Shown here: piece after piece, positions 8,503 to 16,291 of the stretch
How positions within the stretch are numbered: position 1 is the stretch's first letter
How the letters are laid out: each line of letters starts with the position of its first letter
Assembly: GCA_031276355.1 (NCBI GenBank)
Contig: JAISNC010000050.1
Coordinates: forward strand, 1-45,831
Direction of reading: 5' to 3'
DNA length: 45,831 bases
DNA from: Odoribacteraceae bacterium
GTDB lineage: Bacteria; Bacteroidota; Bacteroidia; Bacteroidales; Marinifilaceae
Program-made: the position numbers and the translations under genes
Notes under the pieces: generated by a model
The model's database searches: none
What the model saw: the letters and a program-made list of their open reading frames with translations, nothing else
Told to the model about the DNA's origin: nothing

Positions 8503-11445
8503 CTATATTCGTACTTGCTTTTTAATAGAAACGGGGCCGAGTAGCCCGGACGGTTCCAGCGGGATCTCCTTAATTGGATTTCCTCTGAAATCCTTTTGCA
8601 AGACAATATTGGTCTTGGTAATCTGATCTTGCTTGGGATGTATTTCATCACCTGCCACCCGGTTATACCATGAATTGATCACTTTTATTTCAAGGCTATT
8701 TTCACCTTCAATCAATTCGTCGCTCACGTTCATTCTAAAAGGTTTGGTCCATACAATCCCTTTATCTATGCCATTGATTCTGATGCTGGCGATCCCTACA
8801 TCTTTTACATTTTCCAATTCTAAAACATAGGAAGTGTTTGGCTCAGGAGTAAAGTGGAAATTTTTATAATATATTGCAGTACCCGAGTAAAATTTTATAC
8901 CCTCCTCCTTACAGGTAGTCCAATCTATCAATTCAGGAAAATGGACCATGCCCGGTCCCCCACATTCGGGGGCAAAGTAAACATTCCAATTGCCTTCGAG
9001 TTCTTGTAACGGCGTAAAACCTGGATAATTCGTGTTTTCATTACCCTGTAAATCACGCGCGATTTGCTTACTAAATAATACTATAACAGAACCATAAGGA
9101 TCAAGTATTAAAGGAACCGTAGTGCGTCCATTCTGTTGAAAGAAAGCCGTCGCGTCACGAATTTCACCGGTTAATGGATCCCAAAGTTCAGGTTGACGGC
9201 TCTCTACCCTGAAAACACCTTCCATGGATTGTCTATTTTCTGTCTGATTACTAATAAAATACACCTCTATATTGCCTATAGTGTAATGGATATAATCGAA
9301 ATTCGCCACGTTATTATTTAAAATCTCCAAATCGGGAGCGACTCCTTTCGACATTAAGTAATCTCGCGCGGAGATACCCCACGAGATAGTGCCTTTTTTG
9401 TATTTTTTACTTCCTTTCTCTGACCTCTCCTCTCCCCATATTTTGGCCGCTAATCTCTGAAATTCATGTTGCGATTTTTCATTCCCCACCAGCGTGATTA
9501 ATTTTTCGGGTTTGTATCCAATGACTTCGGCACCTTGAGATAAAATAGATTCTACCTTCTTTAAGGCATCCAATGAAAGAACCCTGTGATTCGGCAAGAC
9601 CAAGACTCTATACGCTATTCCTCCCGGTACGATGATCTTTCCATTCTTCACCTGTAACCGTGTCAGGATGGTTTCATCCGTCACGTCATAATCAAATCCG
9701 GGCAATACGCCGGCGGGGTCGGTCTGCTTATTTGAGAAAATGTTGGGTACATGGTCCCCGTAATAATATAGAACATCGGCCACGAATTTACCTTTTTGTA
9801 CAATAAATTGCGTACGATGTAGATAATCGATAAAAGCACCGGATTCGTTCCACCATGTAACCTGGGGATTAATATGAGTACCTGCAAAATATTCCTGACC
9901 GGGCATTCCCATCTCTTTCGGAGAACAAGTGAAGGTGTGGAAATACGTGCGATTCAATCCTGAACAAATCTCGTGATCGAAGGCTGATTTTTGATCACGC
10001 CACAGCTCATCGTTCCAATGAGGGCCTATTGTTGTGAATGATTCAGCTCCCACTATTTTTTTCCCGTATATATGCGCGGCCGAAGAGGCTTGTTTCACGA
10101 AATAACGGTGTTGCGGGGTGGGGCGATGGGGTGAAGGGGACCAAAATTCGCTCATCACGATATCACTGAATCCATAATTTTTTATCCCGTCTAACGGGCC
10201 GGCATGAGGCCCGGCCGATTCAGGCTGAATCCCCAAGCCACGTTCATGGGCATATTTCGCGAAATAGCCATAATGGTTATTGGCTACCAAATGGGCCAAC
10301 GTTTTTCTAAAATCCGCCAGGAAGGCATGGCTGACATCGATATTATCTACCACGTGCCCCGCGATAACGGGTAAATAATTTTTCAAATCGTACTGAAGGT
10401 AACTTTTAAACTCTTCCGCGAAACGATCACTCCAGTTCATGCCTCCACATTCCCAACTATCCGTCTCCATGAATTTCAGTGTTCTTCCCACGTGTTCTCC
10501 TGCCGCGGCCAGTATCGGTTCAACCACGTCGCGCCAATAGGTACGAAATGCATCTTTACTCAAATAATCGATTACCCTTCCCTGCCAATCGTTACTTGAC
10601 GTGGATACATGGGCTTTCGTACAAGTGTACCCGATGCGCATGATATTCCACTCTCCTTCAGGAACTTTCCATTCCAATACTCCTTTTTCATCCATACAAG
10701 AAGAGATATCGATCACGCTCTCCTTTTTCACCAGGTAGGCGGGTTTACCGTTATCTTGAGGCTGGGCTTTGCTGTCCAATAAAAAACGGGCATCGGGAGC
10801 AGACCCTCCCAACTCGTGAAATCCCAGTTTATAAGCCAGATGGTTCATTCTCTCTTTTGCTATCGCATCTGCACCGATTGGAAATGCCAATACCGCTATA
10901 TCCCTGTATAATTCGTAATTGGGGGGTAATTTCAACGGTTGAGTTATCTTTTGCCCTCCTTTAACCGTTGTTTCAGAGTAAGTCAGTTGTTTCGCTGCAT
11001 ATTCGGGGGTTACGCGTGGCCCTCCCAAGTTCCAGCCGCTTTGTATATTAAATCCAATTTCCAAGCCCAATCTCTTGGCTTCATCCAAAGCAAATGAAAA
11101 AAGTTCCATCCACTCATCAGAGCCATATAAAGGCCCGGCAGGAATATCTTGACCTCCGCGTTGGTTGTGTCCTCCGGCATCAAAGATCATGGTACCATGA
11201 AAATTCTTCGACTTCATGGCTTCCAGGTCTTTGGTAATGGCCTCCTTCGTTACATTCCCGTTCAGCCACCACCACCAGCAGTTCACCCCGCTTGATGGAT
11301 CTGGAGTCTTGAAATTCTCGGATAAAAACCCATAATCAATCAACGGGTTACCTGGTACGTTTTCGGTCGTGTTTTTACCACTCACCGTTATCAACAAAAT
11401 AGCTGAAAAGGTAAGGAGCCATCCTTGAAATTTGTATTTTAACAT
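8503..11445 (-). CDS. GH106-like glycoside hydrolase (alpha-L-rhamnosidase family)
   Basis: A 980-aa secreted enzyme, last gene of the PUL. A hydrophobic signal (about 7-23) has no clear lipobox. The N-terminal signature WWWWLNGNVTKEAITKDLEA and the following TIM-barrel-type segments match GH106, whose characterised members are calcium-dependent inverting alpha-L-rhamnosidases. Two conserved acidic motifs are visible: METDSWECGG (Glu332) and GAESFTTIG (Glu468). They correspond to motifs shared by the other GH106-like proteins here, so catalysis is plausible. The C-terminus (about 830-980) looks like a GH2-type galactose-binding beta-sandwich (IKFYSGTAIYYKNFHF, GENSLEIKVINSW). Its sequence is clearly AT-richer than fecR next door. 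It follows the isomerase-like gene after a 97-base gap; the ATG at 11445 has a start context nearly identical to that of the second susC. Confidence 0.85.
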   Translation of the reverse strand: MLKYKFQGWLLTFSAILLITVSGKNTTENVPGNPLIDYGFLSENFKTPDPSSGVNCWWWWLNGNVTKEAITKDLEAMKSKNFHGTMIFDAGGHNQRGGQDIPAGPLYGSDEWMELFSFALDEAKRLGLEIGFNIQSGWNLGGPRVTPEYAAKQLTYSETTVKGGQKITQPLKLPPNYELYRDIAVLAFPIGADAIAKERMNHLAYKLGFHELGGSAPDARFLLDSKAQPQDNGKPAYLVKKESVIDISSCMDEKGVLEWKVPEGEWNIMRIGYTCTKAHVSTSSNDWQGRVIDYLSKDAFRTYWRDVVEPILAAAGEHVGRTLKFMETDSWECGGMNWSDRFAEEFKSYLQYDLKNYLPVIAGHVVDNIDVSHAFLADFRKTLAHLVANNHYGYFAKYAHERGLGIQPESAGPHAGPLDGIKNYGFSDIVMSEFWSPSPHRPTPQHRYFVKQASSAAHIYGKKIVGAESFTTIGPHWNDELWRDQKSAFDHEICSGLNRTYFHTFTCSPKEMGMPGQEYFAGTHINPQVTWWNESGAFIDYLHRTQFIVQKGKFVADVLYYYGDHVPNIFSNKQTDPAGVLPGFDYDVTDETILTRLQVKNGKIIVPGGIAYRVLVLPNHRVLSLDALKKVESILSQGAEVIGYKPEKLITLVGNEKSQHEFQRLAAKIWGEERSEKGSKKYKKGTISWGISARDYLMSKGVAPDLEILNNNVANFDYIHYTIGNIEVYFISNQTENRQSMEGVFRVESRQPELWDPLTGEIRDATAFFQQNGRTTVPLILDPYGSVIVLFSKQIARDLQGNENTNYPGFTPLQELEGNWNVYFAPECGGPGMVHFPELIDWTTCKEEGIKFYSGTAIYYKNFHFTPEPNTSYVLELENVKDVGIASIRINGIDKGIVWTKPFRMNVSDELIEGENSLEIKVINSWYNRVAGDEIHPKQDQITKTNIVLQKDFRGNPIKEIPLEPSGLLGPVSIKKQVRI

Positions 11446-11542
11446 AACGTTTTTTTAAAGACTTAACTTGGCGCGTGAAGATATCATTGAAACTTTATAC
11501 CATTAGGAATCAACCACTCTCACTCTCTTCGATCGCATGAAC

Positions 11543-12964
11543 CTACGAGATAACCGTTATCGGTATATCCAGCATAAATGCATATTTTCTTAAGATACCC
11601 GTCACATGACCGATTCCTATTGAGCAATGATGAGAAGGAGCGGCTTTACTCCATTTTTTTATAAATTCTTTGGCAGAGACAGGGAATTTATACCTGCTGT
11701 TTAGATTCCCGATAGCCAGGACGGGGCCGGGCACGGATTCTCCTTCTGCCGCGAGTAACGATAAACCTTCATCATTTTCTACTACCGATAGCAAGGTCAC
11801 GGGTCCTTGTCTTACTGACATTTGAATAGAGAGTCCTTTGCCGGGCTTACCATGATACACGGGTAACGGTACCAAACGAACCTTCCCTTCCGAAATAATA
11901 AAATGAGCAGGTCCATCATGTCCGAGCATTACAATGTCGTCATAGAAGTCCATGGCGTAAAATTCAGAGAAACACCCGCCGATGCCCATTAATGCCATGA
12001 TCTTCATGGCCTGTGCATTTTTAATTTCATATTCTCCCGCTATAGGTATATCTCTTCCGGTTAACAGTGTATTCCCGGCTATCACGGACGTGATGATGTT
12101 CTCGTATTCGTTCCCGTTCACGCCCGCGTAATAATATGCCATTGACCCCAGCCTGTGCTTTTCCACCAACTTGTCCAACGCCACGGAGGTACGCGCGGCC
12201 CTTTGGATTTCGGATGAAGAACAGGAGGCATCGATCTCGAACGTTCTTTCAAATTCCCTGGTTTTCTGTTCGATCTCCTCGTCCCCCACGGATTTCCGGA
12301 TATCTACCAGTTCACACATCTCGAGTACTTCGATATGGGTACCGAAAACCGTGCTTTGCAACGTCAAATCGGAGTAGACATCGACCATTCCCCCGTAATA
12401 ATTACCCAGTACCCCCATGCGGTTTTTTCTCATTCCCGAGGAGATCCTCGCGGCAGTTAGCCATTCGGATATCTCCTCCCAGGCTTCCCCGTCATCCAGG
12501 TAGCCCGAGATAATATCATACCTGATATGCCCGCGATTAAAAATAGACGAAAATTCAGGAATGGAGCAAGCCTGGCAGTTCGCCAACCATTCCCCGGTCA
12601 TGGCACCCCTGTCTCCCATGCTGTTCAGTTTGTCATATTCTATGGCCGGCAGTGGCTGCATATTCAGTAATATAACCGGTATATTCAACCGGTTGACAAC
12701 CGGGATAAGGGTAGAAGAAAGGGCATAGGTGGAAACGAATATGAACAATAGTTCCACCTCTTCTCGCTTCATCAGCGAAGCGGCCTCGTTGGCCTTGTCG
12801 ATATCATCTACCATCCCGCTGTCGATAACCTCTATGTGCTCGTAAGAGCGCATCTTGCTTTTTATTCGCTCTTGGTAACCGGTTAACCGGTCGAGAAGAC
12901 CTTCGAATTGATCCCAGTACGTGTGTAGCCCGACACCGAACAAGCCTATTTTCACTGTTTCCAT
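11543..12964 (-). CDS. L-arabinose/L-fucose isomerase-like protein
   Basis: A 473-aa cytoplasmic protein, no signal peptide. It resembles the L-arabinose isomerase/L-fucose isomerase superfamily, metal-dependent aldose-ketose isomerases. The Rossmann-like N-terminus (VKIGLFGVGLHTYWDQFEGL) and the spacing of candidate metal ligands fit: Glu311 (AGEYEIK), Glu334 (CFSEFY), His349 (MLGHDG) and His453 (GIGHV). These correspond in order and spacing to Glu306, Glu333, His350 and His450 of E. coli AraA. Overall similarity to AraA is low, so the sugar is uncertain; L-rhamnose, L-fucose, L-arabinose or a derivative released by this PUL are candidates. It starts 8 bases after the preceding GH106-like gene and is probably co-translated with it. 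An intracellular isomerase inside a PUL suggests catabolism of an imported deoxy- or pentose sugar. Confidence 0.78.
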   Translation of the reverse strand: METVKIGLFGVGLHTYWDQFEGLLDRLTGYQERIKSKMRSYEHIEVIDSGMVDDIDKANEAASLMKREEVELLFIFVSTYALSSTLIPVVNRLNIPVILLNMQPLPAIEYDKLNSMGDRGAMTGEWLANCQACSIPEFSSIFNRGHIRYDIISGYLDDGEAWEEISEWLTAARISSGMRKNRMGVLGNYYGGMVDVYSDLTLQSTVFGTHIEVLEMCELVDIRKSVGDEEIEQKTREFERTFEIDASCSSSEIQRAARTSVALDKLVEKHRLGSMAYYYAGVNGNEYENIITSVIAGNTLLTGRDIPIAGEYEIKNAQAMKIMALMGIGGCFSEFYAMDFYDDIVMLGHDGPAHFIISEGKVRLVPLPVYHGKPGKGLSIQMSVRQGPVTLLSVVENDEGLSLLAAEGESVPGPVLAIGNLNSRYKFPVSAKEFIKKWSKAAPSHHCSIGIGHVTGILRKYAFMLDIPITVIS

Positions 12965-12972
12965 CGTGATAG

Positions 12973-15900
12973 TTATTTGTGAGAAACCACCATAAAATCT
13001 TCCATCAAACCGTAATCGAACAAATTGTAATCACTTCCGGGATCTTGCCTATGCACGCCGTTCCAATGGTTCGGGCCGGCTTTTCCTCTCTCGTGATTAT
13101 AGTGAGGCCCCAACAAATTCTTCAGGCTACCGATTACCCTGACCTCTATCTTGTTGTTGCCTCTCTTCAGGTAAGGTGACAAATCGAATTGATAGGGTTG
13201 GTAGGCGATGATGCCGGCTTTATCTCCATTCACGTGCACCTCGGAAAGGGTTCCGTTCCACTCTTTCAATTGAAGAGTATAGCGGGCGGAGGTATCTTCT
13301 ATCGTGTAATATTTGCTATAAGAGATGTCCCACGAATAATAGGGTTGTCCCTGCGTCTTCCAGCTCCCCAGTTCCAGTTTCTGGACAGGTTCCCGTATGA
13401 TCCACCCCGTGGCGGCCGATTGTAACGCGAAATCTCCTAATATGTATACCGGGGCGATCTCCGCGTATATACTCATGGGCCTCATGCCAAGTTCAACGAC
13501 ATTCACGCCGTTCTCCACGTGTTCCCCCACCTCGTACACGCCGCAGCGCGCGTCCAGCCAGCCTTGCCGGGGATCGGCCGAAACCGGTTTGTCGTTTACC
13601 GTTACTTTCCAGATCTCGGGTTGCTCCACCACCAGCCTGACGCGACTTTTATCCACGCTCCCGCCCACGATAAAATGATACCTCACCCTGATATCCCCGG
13701 TTTTGAACGTGTCTCTCTCCACGATAGCCCGCTTGTACTGGATATCCGCGTGCCACGGGTTACGCGCCATCCCGAAGTGTTTATAAAGAAGGTGGGATGC
13801 CTCCACGGTATAGAGATTCTTATCGTGATTGCTGTTCCTTATGGGATTACCGTCTATCACCAGGTTACAGAAATCGATATTGAGCACGTTATCCTGCACC
13901 CGTTTTATCTCTAACGGGCTTTCAGCTTCCAGCGTTTCTCCGCCCATCAGGCGAGGCTTCGAGGGGTATTCCTTCCCGGCCGACGCGGCGCTGAACAGGA
14001 GGAGACTCCCGGCAGGGGGTAAAATAAATTCGGCCTCTACAAATTGATCCCGCGGTGAACAGGGATAACCGAAGATTTCCCCTGACATGCCGTCGATCTC
14101 TATCAACGCTTTACCTTTAACAGAAACTCTTCCTTTAGCGGTCTCTGTCAACGATGAATTGACAAGAAACACCAGCTCGCCATCGCTGTAACTCCTCCTG
14201 TGATGGTAGAGATCGTTACTCGCGATATTGCTGAAACTGATTTCATCGCCCCGCAAAGATTCTTCGATGGCCCTTCCCGTCTGCTCTTCGGTGTACGTTT
14301 TGATCCGCGCTGAATTTTCAGAGAGAAAGCGCTTCAATTCGGCACTCTCTTTCCCGTCCACCAACGCGGGTGAAGAGAATGTAATTAGCTCTCCCCCAGC
14401 TTCGACGAATTGTTTCAATAACCGGAAAGTAGCGGTATTCAGGTTCTCGGTCATGGGAGGAAGCACCACCTTTTTGTACGCCCTTTTCCCAACCACGAAA
14501 GAATTTTGTTTGACTTTCCCCTGCTCCTTTATTATGTTTTCGGAGCCGAGGTCATATTCAACCTGGCTCTTTTCCAGCCGGGTGACAAAATCTTGAAAAT
14601 GGATGCCGACCTCCATCGTTTTGGGGTGTCCCTTCACGTGGGAGTAATAGAGCCAGGCGGTAGTTGTTGGCTCCAGGAGAAGGATATCGTTGATTTGTTC
14701 TCCCTGGCTCAAGAGCATCGAGAGGCGCGCGAAATAATCGTTTTGTGATTTATAGTTCGACCACCAGGGCGAGACGGAAGTGAACACGGGAGGATAGTCA
14801 TACTTACGCGCGCCGACGATAGTCATTTGCGACAGGTGCTGGTTCATGAAATTCACGCCCAGCGCGTATTCCCAGTCTCCTAATCTTTTCAGGTCCTGGA
14901 ACGTCACGTCCCATCCCCCGCCGCCGTAGGTCTCGCTCAGCGTGCGCGTGTATCCCATCTGGTTGGCCGCGCCGCGTAGCTCTTTCACGGCCCGCGCGTT
15001 GCCGAACTGCGCCTGCGGGCGCTTGTCGTTAAACTGGTTGAAGAGCATATCGATGGCCGGCATCTGGTGCCACGCGTACATGGCCATGTTGTCCCCGCCG
15101 TTCCCCATGTCGGGCCAGGCGTGTTCCCAGTAATGCCCGGTCCGGTACATGTTTTTCCGCTCGCAATACTCGAACCACGGTTTCGCCCACCGGTCGATAA
15201 ACAGCTGTGTCAAAGTCTCCATGTAATTGTGGCGGACTTGTTTCCAGTTCTCCTCCGTCTCCCCGAGCAAGGGCAGTACCTCCTTCAGGTCATAGCCCCA
15301 CCGTTTTTGAAACGCGTCGAACAGGTCGGGTGTCCACCGGGTGCCGCCGGGGCTTGAGATCGTCGTTTCATCGGTAAAGATGCCTTTGATCTCGGTACCA
15401 AGCAGCTTGCCAAAGTGTTTCTCGTAACCGGACATGGTGATCTCGAGAAATTTCTCGGTTACTCCCGGGTACAACACGTCCACGTACGAAAATCCCCCGT
15501 GCACGCCGGAACGACCATAATAGGTCTTTTTATACAGCCAGTACTCGCCGGGGATATTCTCGTATTGATCCAGCGTTGACGTTATGTCGACGAAGGCCTT
15601 GCCTTCTTTTTTGAGGCAGAGGAAATAATCCGTTGTATTTTCAGGTAACCGCTCCACCTTCTCGGGCTTGAGGCCCTGTCCCTGGTTATACGACTCGGGC
15701 ATCTGGGCCGGCACGTGTCCTCCCGCGAAGCCGCTCGGGTACGAGTTCTCGTCGTAGATCCATATATCCAGGCCCAGCTTTCTTCCCACTTCCAGGCTAT
15801 ATTTATAGAGATCGAACCACTCCTTTGAAAGGTACTCGGTAATCATTCCCGGCCGGGGATGCACGAAGGCCCCCCCGAATCCCTGCTCTTTTAGCTCTTG

Positions 15901-16092
15901 TAGCATCCGGTCTATATCGGCACGCGTTACCCGTGTATTCCAGACCCATAGCGGGGCCGGGCGGAACGATCCCGGGGGATCTTTCAACTCTTTTTTCAAT
16001 TTGCCGAATTTCATCTCCCTGTCTTGTGGCCGAGATGCACACGCCATGGTGTAGAACAGGAGAAACGCGATGACGATCAGGCTTTTATTCAT
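12973..16092 (-). CDS. Divergent GH106-like glycoside hydrolase lipoprotein
   Basis: A 1039-aa protein. MNKSLIVIAFLLFYTMACAS ends in a lipobox with Cys18. The barrel start PAPLWVWNTRVTRADIDRML, then FVHPRPGM and DIWIYDENSYPSGFAGG, resembles an uncharacterised Bacteroidota group related to GH106 but clearly distinct from the other three copies here. Acidic positions equivalent to the GH106 motifs are present: FTDETT (Glu242) in place of DSWE, and TLSETYGGG (Glu387) in place of AESF. The C-terminus (about 880-1039) is a GH2-type sugar-binding sandwich (VHVNGDKAG, NNKIEVRVIG). A fold and hydrolase activity are therefore likely, but specificity and CAZy family are not determinable by eye. It is preceded by a 189-base gap holding a minisatellite and followed 8 bases later by the isomerase gene. 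Confidence 0.75.
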   Translation of the reverse strand: MNKSLIVIAFLLFYTMACASRPQDREMKFGKLKKELKDPPGSFRPAPLWVWNTRVTRADIDRMLQELKEQGFGGAFVHPRPGMITEYLSKEWFDLYKYSLEVGRKLGLDIWIYDENSYPSGFAGGHVPAQMPESYNQGQGLKPEKVERLPENTTDYFLCLKKEGKAFVDITSTLDQYENIPGEYWLYKKTYYGRSGVHGGFSYVDVLYPGVTEKFLEITMSGYEKHFGKLLGTEIKGIFTDETTISSPGGTRWTPDLFDAFQKRWGYDLKEVLPLLGETEENWKQVRHNYMETLTQLFIDRWAKPWFEYCERKNMYRTGHYWEHAWPDMGNGGDNMAMYAWHQMPAIDMLFNQFNDKRPQAQFGNARAVKELRGAANQMGYTRTLSETYGGGGWDVTFQDLKRLGDWEYALGVNFMNQHLSQMTIVGARKYDYPPVFTSVSPWWSNYKSQNDYFARLSMLLSQGEQINDILLLEPTTTAWLYYSHVKGHPKTMEVGIHFQDFVTRLEKSQVEYDLGSENIIKEQGKVKQNSFVVGKRAYKKVVLPPMTENLNTATFRLLKQFVEAGGELITFSSPALVDGKESAELKRFLSENSARIKTYTEEQTGRAIEESLRGDEISFSNIASNDLYHHRRSYSDGELVFLVNSSLTETAKGRVSVKGKALIEIDGMSGEIFGYPCSPRDQFVEAEFILPPAGSLLLFSAASAGKEYPSKPRLMGGETLEAESPLEIKRVQDNVLNIDFCNLVIDGNPIRNSNHDKNLYTVEASHLLYKHFGMARNPWHADIQYKRAIVERDTFKTGDIRVRYHFIVGGSVDKSRVRLVVEQPEIWKVTVNDKPVSADPRQGWLDARCGVYEVGEHVENGVNVVELGMRPMSIYAEIAPVYILGDFALQSAATGWIIREPVQKLELGSWKTQGQPYYSWDISYSKYYTIEDTSARYTLQLKEWNGTLSEVHVNGDKAGIIAYQPYQFDLSPYLKRGNNKIEVRVIGSLKNLLGPHYNHERGKAGPNHWNGVHRQDPGSDYNLFDYGLMEDFMVVSHK

Positions 16093-16165
16093 ACATGTAT
16101 TTGTTTAACTGGTTTTCTTCAAGACTTGATTTGTTCATTCGTGAACAGGGCTATCCCTGGATAGA

Positions 16166-16291
16166 CCCCCGCGGGCTTGAACGGGCGAGTCATCGGTTCA
16201 AACCGATGAGCGCTCCGCTCAAGCCGATGGGGTATCGGCTTGAGTCGGAGAGTCATCCGCTCGAACGGGCGAGCTACCGGTCTAAAGTGGC
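16166..16291. repeat. 21-bp degenerate tandem repeat (six units) with strong hairpins
   Basis: Units of 21 bases start at 16166, 16187, 16208, 16229, 16250 and 16271, many beginning GAG and sharing a core like CATCSGCTYRAACSGR. Within it, 16218-16228 pairs perfectly with 16234-16244 (11-bp stem, 5-base loop), and 16190-16196 pairs with 16203-16209. 16259-16263 pairs with 16270-16274. The array lies between two PUL genes and its last unit overlaps the end of the upstream gene. Because 21 is a multiple of three, both strands stay open as repetitive heptapeptides, but no start site or protein family supports translation. It might act as an intercistronic attenuator or RNA-stability element; this is inference. 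Confidence 0.7.
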
